The notes under the pieces: generated by a model | Told to the model about the DNA's origin: nothing | Database searches by the model: none | Seen by the model: the letters and a program-made list of their open reading frames with translations, nothing else | Assembly: GCA_021234155.1 (NCBI GenBank) | Contig: JAJEKV010000027.1 | Span: forward strand, 10,988,716-11,052,715 | Source of the DNA: Isoetes taiwanensis | Lineage: Eukaryota > Streptophyta > Lycopodiopsida > Isoetales > Isoetaceae | DNA: 64,000 nucleotides | Direction: 5' to 3' | Program-made: the position numbers and the translations under genes | Part shown: piece after piece, positions 10,282 to 20,101 of the stretch | Layout of the letters: each line of letters opens with the position of its first letter | How positions within the stretch are numbered: position 1 is the first letter of the stretch

Positions 10282-11342
10282 ATGGAGATCACCTTCACAT
10301 CAACAGATGATGTAATTGCCTCTAGGATACAGAAGTTGGAACAGCGTTCCCTTGTTCAAGAGCAAGAGGCACACGAGCTACGAGAAGCTACAATCCAACA
10401 GGGGAAAGGACTCCATGCCAATGCACACGAGGCCTTGCAAAATTGTGTATCCGAGTTGGAGCGGCAGAAACAATTCCAGCAGGAGCTGAGCTCTCAGCTT
10501 CAGAAGGCGGAGGCAATCTCAGGCACCTCAGCTGCCACCCATGCTCAAGCACCCATGCGAAGTCAGTCTAGGCAGGCACCACGACGCCCTACTTCACCAT
10601 TCCCTCCACGCCAACAGGACCCTCCTGTTCATGGACATCGGACAGCGCCTTCAACTCACAGGCAGCAGCCGGTACATGCTGTCCCAGCAAACGTTGATCC
10701 ACGTGAGCTTAGTGAACGCAGACGGAGAGGTCATAATTTGGTGATCCGCGGCTGCAAGAAGAAGAGGGAGAGAATCTCATTCCACCAGACTCGGATGCGA
10801 TCATCAATCGTATGACATTGCCTGGGCCTGTACACATTGCTCGAGCCAGCCGTCATGCCTACAACCGTATTGTCATATTCACAATAGCAGATATGCAAGT
10901 ACGGGATGCCATATTGCGCCAGGGCAAGCAATTGAAGGGAACATCCTTGTATGTGGACCGAGACCTCACCCCAAATAAGAACAAGAGTCCCAAGAGGCGT
11001 GAGCTCACCAAAGTTCGAGGCATTAGTTTGTCAAGGAGGAGTCGGGGACTAGTTCGTGGCAAGATGCACATTTTCCGCTCACCGAATGTTGCTGCAGACC
11101 CTCCGGGCCATTCAGCTGCAGCCCCCACCTCCTCTGATCATGCTCTTCCATCGTCTGCTCCAGCCCCATGCCCTGCTGCCACTGCCACTACTCCTCAGTC
11201 ATATGCCACCCCAACTCCCTCTTGCTTCTCCTCTGCCCCAACCCCTACTGCTTCTCACTCTGTCCACATGACTCAGTCTGCTACCGCTTCCCACTCTTCC
11301 CCCACAACTCAATCTGCGCATGCCTCTGCTGCTAACAAATAG
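10282..11342 (+). pseudogene. LINE-B ORF1 protein remnant (coiled coil, RRM-like)
   Basis: From the ATG at 10282 the product starts MEITFTSTDDVIASRIQKLE and forms a coiled coil (ELREATIQQ, LQNCVSELERQKQFQQELS), followed by a Pro/Gln/Arg-rich linker (10540-10690). A single frameshift near 10745 moves the frame from RRGHNLVIRGC to a following region read in the frame of 10812-11342 (INRMTLPGPVHI, RIVIFTIADMQVRDAILRQG, LKGTSLYVDRDLTP). The HNLVIRG...LYVDRDLTP layout resembles the RRM-type fold of L1 ORF1 proteins that bind LINE RNA; this is my reading of the pattern. A Ser/Thr/Pro/Ala-rich tail ends at TAG 11340-11342, four bases before ORF2. Confidence 0.7.
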
Positions 11343-11345
11343 GGA

Positions 11346-12080
11346 ATGTGCCTTCAGGTGGTCTCCTGGAATTGTCGAGGTTTCCCATGGCAGAAGGGGG
11401 ATAGTCTCAACTCTGTGTTTGCAGGTATGGATCTCATCTTCCTCATGGAGACATGGGAGCACGCAGACCCCAGCTACCTGATCTTTTAGGCTATCAACAT
11501 TTCTCAGTCTTCAATAGCTGCACAGACAGACACAACCGGTACTTGTGGGCGCGGGTGCAGAATTGTAGTGGCAACCCTCTCTTCTTGGCTGCTTGCTACT
11601 TTCCACATGCAGAAAGCAACTTTTACCATGCCCACTCAGATGTGGAGAGGCTAGCTCCATATGTCGATCTATATGATGACATACAGCAACATAGACAGTT
11701 GGGTAGTGTGGTACTCCTTGGGGACTTCAATGCACCTGACAGGGAGTAGAGCAGCCCATGAGACTTGATCCTTTGGCTCGGGATGTGTTACCGCGCCCGG
11801 GAGGCGGCTTGGCCACCCTAACATCGATGATAGTCGTCACGCCGCTTTGGCGTGCGCTGCTTCTACTATGTGGCATCTTTGACTTGGTAATTTGTAATGG
11901 CCTGGCACAGTGGCCTTCCTCCTGTAAGTGCACCTGCAGACAAGAGAATCAGGGTGGAGGATCTAGTGTGGTGGACTATCTATTAGTCGCTGAGCAGGAT
12001 GTACATTTGATCAACCACTTTCGGTAGGCAATGCATAAAGAGAGATGAGGAGACGGACTCAGATCACTTTCCACTCTACC
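11346..12080 (+). pseudogene. LINE-B ORF2, APE-type endonuclease
   Basis: The ATG at 11346 starts MCLQVVSWNCRGFPWQKG, and LIFLMETWE supplies the catalytic Glu. After a shift near 11485 the frame continues as SVFNSCTDRHNRYLWARVQ, FLAACYFPHAESNFYH and VVLLGDFNAPDRE (catalytic Asp/Asn) up to a TAG at about 11747. Later segments (DLVICNGLAQWP, GGGSSVVDYLLV, ETDSDHFPLYLQ in a third frame near 12054) supply the final Asp-His. At least three frameshifts or stops break it. Confidence 0.8.
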
Positions 12081-12565
12081 TGCAGTTGGCTTGGCAGGCT
12101 GCTAGAACCCCTTCTGCGGCAGCTTCTTGTATACCTCGCTTGCGATTGGATTATGAGCAGGCAAAGGATTATGCTGATATGCTCATAGATGACCTTTCAG
12201 GAATTTTGCAGGCCCCCACGCTAGAGCAGCAAACGGATCAGCTGATTGAGCTCCTTGGTACTGTTGCAGAAAGATGTTTTGGGATAGCATGCCCGAGAGG
12301 TATCACAGGGACTGCAACATTCCCCATAATCGGTGGTTTGATGTTTGAGTGTAAGGAATACAAATGCCGGCTCCGCCGGATCCACCGATCCCGCAATGCG
12401 CCCACATGCCACCACACGTATGTCGTGCTTTCTTGAAGGCAAAGAAATCTCAATTACATTGCACGTCATCAAAGGAAATGTTTTCCATGTTGAAAAGCCA
12501 TCCTAGAATCTTTTGGCGCAAGTTTCTTCGAAGCCAGCCGACCCGACCCTACGGGAACATCACTA

Positions 12566-13700
12566 ATGAGCAAAGTGGGAACAATACCGCAAAGACTCTA
12601 TGATCCTCAAGGGACACGAGCACTCATACCCCCCACGAATGGTCCGACATTAGAAATCACGAGGATGATGTTACCCGTGGTCTGCGGCGTTTGGCCAATG
12701 GGAAAGCAACGGACTGGATGGTATGCGGCGAGTTGCTCAAGTGGGCGGGGAGCCTATGGTACCGGTCTAACCACTATGTTCAACGAGCGCCACAGAAGGA
12801 TTCCCCCAAAGAAGGTGGACCACAAGCGAGTTGTCCCCATTTACAAGGCGGGAGATCCACATAGTCCAACCAATTACCAAACAATCATGGTCGGGTTCGG
12901 TATTTGCCAAACCGCTAGCCGGCATTATTGAACAACAGTTGACCGTGGGGCGTAAAATGCAGTGTCGAAGCTCTCACACAAGCGTGGTTCGGACCCCCAA
13001 GCATTCAACCATTGATCATATCTTCACATTGAGGACTTTGGTTGAGGATAGCGTAAACCGTCCTACGGGACTTGTATTGTTGCTTTGTTGACTTTTAAGG
13101 CTTTTGACACCGCGCCTCGGGAAAAGTTATGGGAAAGATTGCGGCAACTAGAGGTTCCCCGTGGATATGCAAAATGCAGTATACAGGTTGTACGAGAGTT
13201 GTGCAGGCCAGATGCGGATGACGGGACAACCATTCACTAGCAGTATTGGGGTCCGCCAGGGATGTCCTCTTTCCCCAACATTGTTTGGTCTGTACATTGA
13301 CCAGTTGGAACACTGGCTCATGGACAATGGGGGTGGCGGGACCCAACTTTTGCATCGGTCATCGACAACTCATCTATGCAGACGATGTTGACCTCTTAGC
13401 TCACACTCCGGAGGATATACTGCTCACTTAGATGCTCGGATACATTCTCGCCAGCCACGCACATGAACGTCAATCCGCCAAGACCAAGGTGGTCCTAATC
13501 TCATCCTCGCCATCCAAGGCCCCTTCATTCACTTATCGAGGGCAACAAGTGGAGGTAACACCCACCTACAAGTATCCGGGAGTGGAGTTTCCTTCTACAC
13601 TATCTTTGCCGGGACGCTTCCATAAGATTGCGTGTAGCGGCAGGTGGAAAGCACTCTATGCAATGCGAACAATAACCACGCAGAGCGTAACTATATGATT
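12566..13700 (+). pseudogene. LINE-B ORF2, reverse transcriptase
   Basis: Recognisable pieces in changing frames are the fingers segment with KKVDHKRVVPIYKAGDPHSP (about 12810-12870), an LTFKAFDTAPRE-like motif A near 13090, motif B IGVRQGCPLSPTLFGLYIDQLEHWL (13240-13320) and motif C LIYADDVDLLAHTPEDI (13370-13425). TYRGQQVEVTPTYKYPGVEF near 13535 is the downstream palm/thumb segment. At least four frame changes and several stops are visible. The motif B and thumb wording is unlike LINE-A and marks a separate clade. Confidence 0.82.
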
Positions 13701-13739
13701 GGGGGCATCGTGCACATCCGCTCGTGGTATTGGTAGAGC

Positions 13740-14460
13740 CCGCTTTTGTGCGGAGTTGAAGTCCGGGGCCCAAGTGGTGTCCCTTGCTACTTGGGCGACT
13801 TAGAACAAAAGTGTAAGGCCTTCTTAGCACGCAGGCGGTGGAGTGAAATCCACGGTCCCATATCAAATTTTGTTGCGGAGACAAGTTTCTCGCCACTTCA
13901 ACGAAGCGGCCCTTGATAGACACATCGCCTATTTCCGAAAGGTGGTAAATATGGATGATGATCGCTTCACCGCGACTTGGCTTATGCGGGGGCAATGGGA
14001 CCACAACGACTCAAGAATTGTTGGAAGGATAAAAGAGTGCAAAGGGCTAACTAGATGGAATGTCCAGAGCACATGTGCATCCGTGTAGAAACAGAGGCAG
14101 GCGATCGTGATGTACCGAGATGTTACCTTGATGCTTGTTTCTCCAAAGCAAGCTTTGGGATTCCGTGTCTCGGAGCAAGTCAAAACAAAGACATTACAAG
14201 CAAAGACATAAATCCCACATTAGAACGAGGGCCCACAAATAGCGCTACCTACGCTCACATCCGCCCATGAAAAGCGCAGACATATCGCCTCCATTCGCGA
14301 CAGTGCCCACCATCTCGATTGAGACGGGTCGATGGATTGGGGAGCCACGTCGGGATAGGGTTTGTCGCTCTTTGCGGGCGGGGAGCCGTTGAGGATGAGT
14401 GTCACACTTTCCGAGCTGCCCAAAGATATGATCGATTCGGATACGCTATGGTCGATTGAT
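13740..14460 (+). pseudogene. LINE-B ORF2 C-terminal Cys/His region
   Basis: Fragments in several frames include LDRHIAYFRKVVNMDDDRF (about 13912-13970) and, near 14358-14450, FVALCGRGAVEDECHTFRA. The latter is a remnant of the zinc-finger motif (Cys...Cys...His) that closes many LINE ORF2 proteins; its first Cys is not evident. The region is badly decayed and its borders are approximate. Confidence 0.5.
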
Positions 14461-14720
14461 TAGACCTGATGAGCCGCTACACATGATAATCGGGTACGAC
14501 TTCTGGTTAAGCCCACGGATCATACATTCAGAAGTACTGGACTTGAGGGCTCGATATGCCCCCGAATAACCATTTAATTGATGTCGCCAGCCTTATTGTT
14601 GCCACGGTTTTTCCTCGAAAACCCTTCGGTGGGGGGTTTTTAATCCGGCAAGAATGTGGATCTTTGTGCTTTTGTATTGGGTCCCATAGGCCGATTGGTC
14701 TCCGTGGACGATAAAAACAA

Positions 14721-14778
14721 TTCTATTCTATTCTATTCTATTCTATTCTATTCTATTCTATTCTATTCTATTCTATTC
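14721..14778 (+). repeat. (TTCTA)n tail of LINE-B
   Basis: About eleven tandem TTCTA units follow the 3' sequence GTGGACGATAAAAACAA. Short microsatellite tails instead of poly(A) are known from several LINE clades and come from the 3' end recognised by the reverse transcriptase. Confidence 0.92.
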
Positions 14779-14781
14779 TTC

Positions 14782-14801
14782 AAAAAAAAAAAAAAAAAAA
14801 A
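14782..14801 (+). repeat. Displaced poly(A) tail of LINE-A copy 1
   Basis: Twenty A residues lie directly after the second CTTCAA. They continue the CCTTGCCTTCAA...A pattern of LINE-A copy 1 that LINE-B split. Unlike copies 0, 2 and 3, no LINE-A unit follows; single-copy sequence (CTAGCAAAAGG) begins here. Confidence 0.85.
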
Positions 14802-15125
14802 CTAGCAAAAGGCACACCAGAAGGCTTTAGCAAGGTCAAATTGGTTAAGGCTCGCTAGTTGGTTTAGGCTGCACATGTAAACAAGATAAAATATGTTTTC
14901 AAGCATTGAGCTTTAGCAATTATGAGTATATTATATGCGATGAATTTTATATTTTACAAGAAGGAAGTGTTATTTGGCCATTGCTATTTGGCGACTGCTA
15001 TATGCAATGAATATTTCTCTGGTACTATGTCTATGTAGTTGGATTTGCTATTAACACCAATCATTAGTGACCCATTGCCCTGCTTAGTACTGGGTTTCTG
15101 TACGTTCAATTGGTACTTAACAAGA

Positions 15126-15310
15126 TTTATAAATGTTGTATAGTTGGGTTTATCAATGGAGTAATGAACTTCAAAATAACGAATCTTTGGCTATATGATC
15201 TAGTAGCCTTGAGCACTTCAGATTGCAAAAGATGCTAGCAAGTTTGGCAGCCCAAGTAATGCTAGTTACATCCATATATGTGATAACTTTGGCATCTCAC
15301 CCCCCTTGCA
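15126..15310 (+). repeat. Left copy of a 185-bp direct repeat
   Basis: TTTATAAATGTTGTATAGTT through ATAACTTTGGCATCTCAC is repeated, with scattered differences, at 19526-19710, exactly 4,400 bases downstream. The two copies bracket the dirigent-like and VPS24 fragments. They share no obvious terminal TG...CA, so I do not call them LTRs. Confidence 0.85.
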
Positions 15311-15578
15311 CAATGCAAGTTAAAACTTAAATAGTAATTGCTAAAGATAGTTTTCTTCTAGGAGTTCTATTGTATGTAATAGGCCTAAACAATCTTAAAG
15401 AAAAGAATGTGCTTTAAAATGAACAATGTTTATCTAAACATATATAAAGATTATAGGAAGATTCTATTCTTTTATTCTTGCTTCTGTAAAAGACACTTGG
15501 CAATCGCTTGCGAATGCGATTCCGTTTCTAACCCTACGTGGCTAAATTTGGTGATACATACCTTGGGATTTGAATCTT

Positions 15579-15600
15579 TGCTTGCCTTTCAAGGCAAGCA
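15579..15600. repeat. Perfect 10-bp inverted repeat with 2-nt spacer
   Basis: TGCTTGCCTT and AAGGCAAGCA are perfect complements separated by TC. It stands alone and is not next to a recognised gene end. Confidence 0.7.
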
Positions 15601-15865
15601 TGATAGGTATAGGGAATTACATTTTTCCTCGTTTAAATTCCAGCTTGCTGCCGCTTTTGCCATGCGGTGAAAGTCTAACAGCTATTCTCATTTGTCTGTG
15701 TGGCTATGAAAAGACGATTGTGGATAGAAAAATATCTGATTCTAGATTGCTGCCACTCTTGCTCCATTCTCGCGCTTGAGCATCTGCAGAACTTCCAGGA
15801 TATCGTTCCCACCAATATAGGAAAAAATGGGTGAACGGACTCCTGAACACGGGGTATAATAGTGC

Positions 15866-15872
15866 TATAAAA
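15866..15872 (+). promoter_or_regulatory. TATA box upstream of the dirigent-like gene
   Basis: TATAAAA in the context GTGCTATAAAAGGGGTGG lies about 41 bases before the ATG at 15913, a position suited to a start of transcription shortly before the ATG. Confidence 0.5.
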
Positions 15873-15912
15873 GGGGTGGCTTTTTGCAAAGAGAAAGGCA
15901 GAAGAGGCGGAG

Positions 15913-16230
15913 ATGAAGGCCTTTGTGGGAGCTGCTATTTTGCTTGTGTTACTTCTACACACAACAAATGTATCTTAGAAGTGGAAGGCATGGCCATGTC
16001 CAGAGGTAATCCACACAAATCTGACAGGCGAGGACACCACAGATGTGGTGGTTGCAGGCCAAAATGGCGATCTGACGACAGTGCAATTCGGGACAGTTTC
16101 GGTGGGCGATCTGATCCTCACAGAAGAACAAGCTGAAGATTCTACACAGATCATGGTCCTCAATGCCGACACCACATTTGATCTGTATCCTAGAAGTTAT
16201 TGCAGCAGAACAACATGGCAAAATCGGTAA
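15913..16230 (+). pseudogene. Secreted, weakly dirigent-like protein with an in-frame TAG
   Basis: The ATG at 15913 opens with a clear signal peptide (MKAFVGAAILLVLLLHTTN, Lys then a hydrophobic core). Codon 22 is TAG (15976-15978), after which the same frame stays open to TAA at 16228-16230. The later part, with HTNLTGEDTTDVVVAG and VQFGTVSVGDLILTEEQAEDS, resembles the dirigent pattern (Thr-rich strand, FGT-V-V-D-LT, then Ser), a family that guides stereo-selective phenoxy-radical coupling in plant cell walls. The rest of a dirigent domain (GRAQG and after) is not found. GTAAGC at 16227 could be a splice donor. It is either a nonsense-mutated fragment or an exon arrangement I have misread; the dirigent link is tentative. 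Confidence 0.35.
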
Positions 16231-18020
16231 GCACAGGATCGACTTACAATGGCATCCTGCTCCATCATTGCTTTCAAAATAAAAAATCTTTGCTTATTTT
16301 TGCCTTGCCATCTTGAAACTACATGTGCTGGCTCTTGCTACGGCAGTATGCTTGACAGATATTCGATAAATGTTTACAGATCTCTACTACCAATGTTTAC
16401 AGATCCATTTCAGTGTCTGTTTTGGTGTGATGCTTATGAGCTTTTGGGCGTTTGTTGCAAATATAGCCAGGCTATATAGCTCTGCAGCATGACAAATTTT
16501 CAAGGGAACATGAGAACGATGAGAACGAATGCAGAACACGGATTAAGGGGCTTCTGGTCTTCCTAATATGTAACATAACATCAAACATATGAAGCTCTAG
16601 AATGCTTTTTGGCACGGCCACCCAGCTTGCATTCCTTAATGAAGCATATGGCTTCAATATTGTATAATATTGAAAGCCATGTCTATACAAAATATCTTTT
16701 GCCTTCTCCAACTATGGACGTTCCTATTAAAGTCAACCTTTAAACGTTAAGTTCACAAAAAATCCCCAACAGAACTTGGGTATCTCCACTTATCTCCATA
16801 ATCTACATTAATGTACAACTAGAAATATGGTGTTTTTGTCAATTTGTTGAAGTAGATCTTAATCATGCTATAGGATACGTGTTGATTGCATGCATCTATT
16901 TGGATGCATGCAGCGGAAAAAACACTCGTTTTAACATTGGGTATCTTTAACACCCGATAACGTTTGAGCCGAATATTTTATACACAAGGTGGCCTTTGCA
17001 CCAAGGTGAATAGGCCGCCGCGATAAATTTCTTGTCTAAACATATATAATTCTTATCCGACGATGCCTTTTGGCATATTCGGTTGATTCCCGCCACGTAT
17101 TTCCGGGGGGAAAAAATAGGGGAACAAAAAAATACCAGAGAAAATGCCGTAGAAAATTTCAACAGAGTTATTTGGGCTCAGACCTGCAGAAAGATCTCAG
17201 TTATAGTCGTAGCCACGCCGGGCAGTCTTCTATGCACTATCAAAGCCCGTTAGTTTCGATTCATTCAATTTGGGGCATCTTTTAGGGCAAAGAGCAAACT
17301 GGCTCTTTCAAAATCGTCAACGCAGACAGGTTAAGGACACATCTCTTGCTCCAAAATGGTATGGCAGATCTCTTAAGAAGAATCTGGACAGAACTTGGTC
17401 GTCGTTTGCAAAACTTGCAATAGGTAGATGGTTTTTCTTGCAGGGATCAACAGAGCTTACATAGTCGATTTTGGCTTTGACTTTTTGCTTTCAAAATCAC
17501 TGGTAACATGCTGAATTTATTATTCTAGCTTCTAGGTTTGCTCTTGATATTTCTGCTCAGACTTCTCCAGATATTCCTGTCAGGTTCATATCCAGGTTCT
17601 ACGCTGCTGCAAGATTGTGTAGCACTAACAAGGATGGTAAACGGTGGAAATGGGGTAAGTAAATGATTCTTTTTCATTTTGGCAATTAGGGAGAAAGAAA
17701 TTGATGAAAAACCGTTGCTGCCGGAATTTCAATCATTTAGATTCATTGGGCACAATAGCACTTTTGTTATTAGAATGCAATGCTATGTGCTTATGTGCCG
17801 GTGAATTTCCTCTTAGTTCTTGTGATATAATCATTTACCCTAAATTCCAGGGTTTCGTACATGATGCAGTCTCAGAAGTAATTTAGACAACTCTAGATCT
17901 CTTAAGTAATTTAGACAACTCTAGATCTCTTCATTTGATTAATTAGTAAGATGAGTTGCTAATTGTGAGAGATCTTTATTGTTAAACTAGAAAACCCAGC
18001 CTGCAAGTTCTAAGCACGAA
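16231..18020 (+). other. Spacer with exon-like segments of unknown origin
   Basis: I see no intact gene. Two exon-like open segments stand out: 17286-17420 after a TTTTAG acceptor (GKEQTGSFKIVNADRLRTHL, LLRRIWTELGRRLQN), and about 17537-17650 after a TTCTAG acceptor and before GTAAGT (FALDISAQTSPDIPVRFISR, then FYAAARLCSTNKDGKRWKW). I recognise neither. An inverted repeat (TGCATGCATC / GATGCATGCA, 16887-16912) and a purine-rich stretch near 17105 are also present. The motif GCCGCGATAAATTTCTTGT occurs here (about 17017) and again near 19507. Confidence 0.35.
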
Positions 18021-18023
18021 TTT

Positions 18024-18640
18024 ATGCAGGAGTTTTTCCTTTGTTACAGAGAACTGGTCTCTGGATATCTCCTAGCTCTGGTCATAAAATACTCTCTTTC
18101 CTATTTGGTATTCAGATATTCAGATATTCAGTTATTGAAGAAATGGTCAATGATGCAGTGGACACTGCACTTGATTCCGAGGATATGGAAGAGGAGATTG
18201 AGGAGGAGGTAGACAAGGTTCTTTCTGAAGTTGCAGGTGAGGTGACACGACTACCAACTGCGCCAGTGAGAGAAAAATTAAAGCAACCCATTAAAGAAGA
18301 ACAGGAAAATACACTACACATTCCAAAGAGGGCTTCGGTGTTTCTCGTTAAGATATCTATGACAGTCGTTTCTTGATAGAGAATCACATGCATCTTATGC
18401 AAATGCTAGAACTGCCCGGCACATACACATTAGAATCAGAGCTAGGTAGTAACCATAATTTTAATGTTTTTTAGGAACGAGAATAGGCTCTGGTTGAAGT
18501 ATATCACATGGAAATTGCATGGTGATGTTGGCTAATTGATGATAGTTACGTTTCTTCTTCAGGAGGCGCTGGCGGAGGGAGCTGATGATGCTGCGGACCT
18601 GGAAGTTATGCGTGCAAGACTAGCTGATGTTAGAGCCTGA
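18024..18640 (+). pseudogene. VPS24: 3' part of a VPS24/CHMP3 (ESCRT-III) gene
   Basis: An exon starting after the acceptor ATATTCAG (18131) reads VIEEMVNDAVDTALDSED, EEEIEEEVDKVLSEVAGEVT and LPTAPVREKLKQP. A last exon from 18563 after CTTCTTCAG reads EALAEGADDAADLEVMRARL and ends ADVRA-TGA at 18640. These match the C-terminal half of VPS24/CHMP3, the ESCRT-III subunit that builds membrane-scission filaments at multivesicular bodies, including the closing helix that contacts the ATPase VPS4. ATGCAGGAGTTT at 18024 may be the remains of the preceding MQEF segment. The N-terminal helices are absent upstream, so the copy is 5' truncated. The intron is retained, so it moved as DNA, not as a processed cDNA. 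Confidence 0.75.
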
Positions 18641-18656
18641 GGCTATATTGCATCTC

Positions 18657-18662
18657 AATAAA
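18657..18662 (+). terminator. Poly(A) signal after the VPS24 fragment
   Basis: AATAAA in CATCTCAATAAAACAG lies 17 bases after the VPS24 stop codon. It is likely the original 3' end signal carried along with the gene fragment. Confidence 0.45.
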
Positions 18663-20101
18663 ACAGAGAATGATTGTCACAAGCATCACTAGATCAGTTC
18701 TTTATGAAGGAGCTATTTGTCATCAGAATAGCCCTTGATGAATATATAAAGCAAAATTGTAATACAGGCCTTTGTGCTGGACTACTATATGCTGTTGCTG
18801 GTTTAGGACCCTGTAGCACTGCAGCAAGTTAAGACCGTGAACTAACTAAATTCGTGTTTCTATCACTAATGATACATCTCAAATGGAAAAAAAAACATAA
18901 AACAAACTACCATAGGGACATCAATAAAGGAAAATGTTGATAAGGAAGGTGATCAAAAGTCAATGACTCCATTGATAGAAGAGTAGCCATATATAGATTA
19001 GGTAGTAGCATTCATTAGAAAACAAGGGGGGGATGCGTTAAAGTTGACAGAAATAACATGCAGCTGAGAGCTGTTAAACATTGAGAGGTAGAAAATTAAA
19101 GAACATGTAGTTGAGAGGTATTAAAAAACAGAATTGTAAAGCATGTATTATTGTAGAAAACCAAAGGCGGAGTGGACATTAAGAAAAGGCATACACAAAT
19201 CCTTAGACCCATGCAAAATGCACTTGGCCTGAGGTCAAGCTAGTTAAATGTTTTAATTCACCAATTTGGGAAAAACACCACATTACTTTTATGTTCTCTA
19301 AAATTACCAAAATGCCAAATTTTTATGGAAATTGCTGTAACCTATCTATCCTACGGGCAGAAAACAAATGGCAATAGCGCAGGTTTAGCTCATGTATGTT
19401 CTTTCGCATCTCAAGGATGTCCAAAATTGAGATTTATTCGACTTAGCACAAAACTTCTTTTGCAGCGGGTTGGAGAAGAGAAATGTTCGCGGCGGCCGCA
19501 AGGCTGCCGCGATAAATTTCTTGTATTTATAAATGTTGTATGGTTGGGTCTATAAATGGAGTAATAAACTTCAAAATGACGAATCTTTGGCTATATGATC
19601 TAGTGGCATTTAGCACTTCAGATTGCAAAAGATGCTAGCAAGTTTGGCAGCCCAAGTAATGCTAGTTAGATCTATATATGTGATAACTTTGGCACCTTAC
19701 CCCCTTTACGCATTCTAGATTAAATATCTATAAATGCTAGGAAGCTAACCTTCAGTGGTTTGTGCCTTACTCTTGGTCTGCAAAATATCGAGTAAGTTAA
19801 CATTAGGATGCTGCAAGAAATTACTAAGTCAAAGATATGTTGCTATTGTCCAAGATAGGGTTCATATATATTCATCTTCATGTAATTTAAACAAAAGGAC
19901 ATTATGCTCAATATCTAACCATCAGTAAAAGCATGACATTTGAACTAAATACAAAATTTAGAGCAGCATAGATACCTGCCACCTGCATTTCAAGTCATCG
20001 CAGCAGGCGACTAAATATAACACCAGCTTCCCAACTCAAAACAGACCATGAATCTGTATGATGAATTGCTTTTGAACGGGAATGTGTTTCTGCATCATCC
20101 T
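18663..20101. other. Non-coding spacer
   Basis: I see no gene here. It contains the right copy of the 185-bp direct repeat (19526-19710), just preceded by a GC-rich patch (GCGGCCGCAAGGCTGCCGCG, 19491-19510). The strip at 19985-20101 may hold a further decayed piece of the adjacent formin, but no motif is clear. Confidence 0.5.
19526..19710 (+). repeat. Right copy of the 185-bp direct repeat
   Basis: This is the second copy of the sequence at 15126-15310, in the same orientation. Differences are scattered substitutions, so the duplication is not recent. Confidence 0.85.

Larger units (their letters stand above)
1845..10282 (+). mobile_element. LINE-A copy 1, complete unit (about 8.4 kb)
   Basis: This is the most complete unit in the left group. 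From 5' to 3' it holds the N-terminal module, charged linker, FCP1-like domain, methyltransferase domain, acidic C-terminal region, the TGATG junction, endonuclease, reverse transcriptase and 3' region. Its poly(A) tail (14782-14801) is separated from it by the inserted LINE-B. No target-site duplication can be seen around the unit because its left flank is copy 0. Every reading frame is interrupted, so it is not autonomous. Confidence 0.88.
10282..14783 (+). mobile_element. LINE-B, full-length-like but decayed LINE with (TTCTA)n tail
   Basis: A different LINE family is inserted into the 3' end of LINE-A copy 1. The target sequence CTTCAA is present on both sides (10277-10282 and 14778-14783), a 6-bp target-site duplication. 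The element starts at or beside its ORF1 ATG and ends in about 11 TTCTA units. It carries ORF1, an APE endonuclease, a reverse transcriptase and a Cys/His region. It is more GC-rich than the surrounding LINE-A. Stops and frameshifts throughout show it is old and inactive. Confidence 0.88.

Noticed and set aside
10859-11128. Minus-strand frames within LINE-B ORF1 (also 11199-11462)
   Set aside because: They are shadows of the Pro/Ser/Ala-rich plus frame that continues from the coiled coil and ends just before ORF2.
15126-19710. LTR retrotransposon bounded by the 185-bp direct repeats
   Set aside because: No TG...CA ends, primer-binding site, gag/pol or target duplication was found with them.
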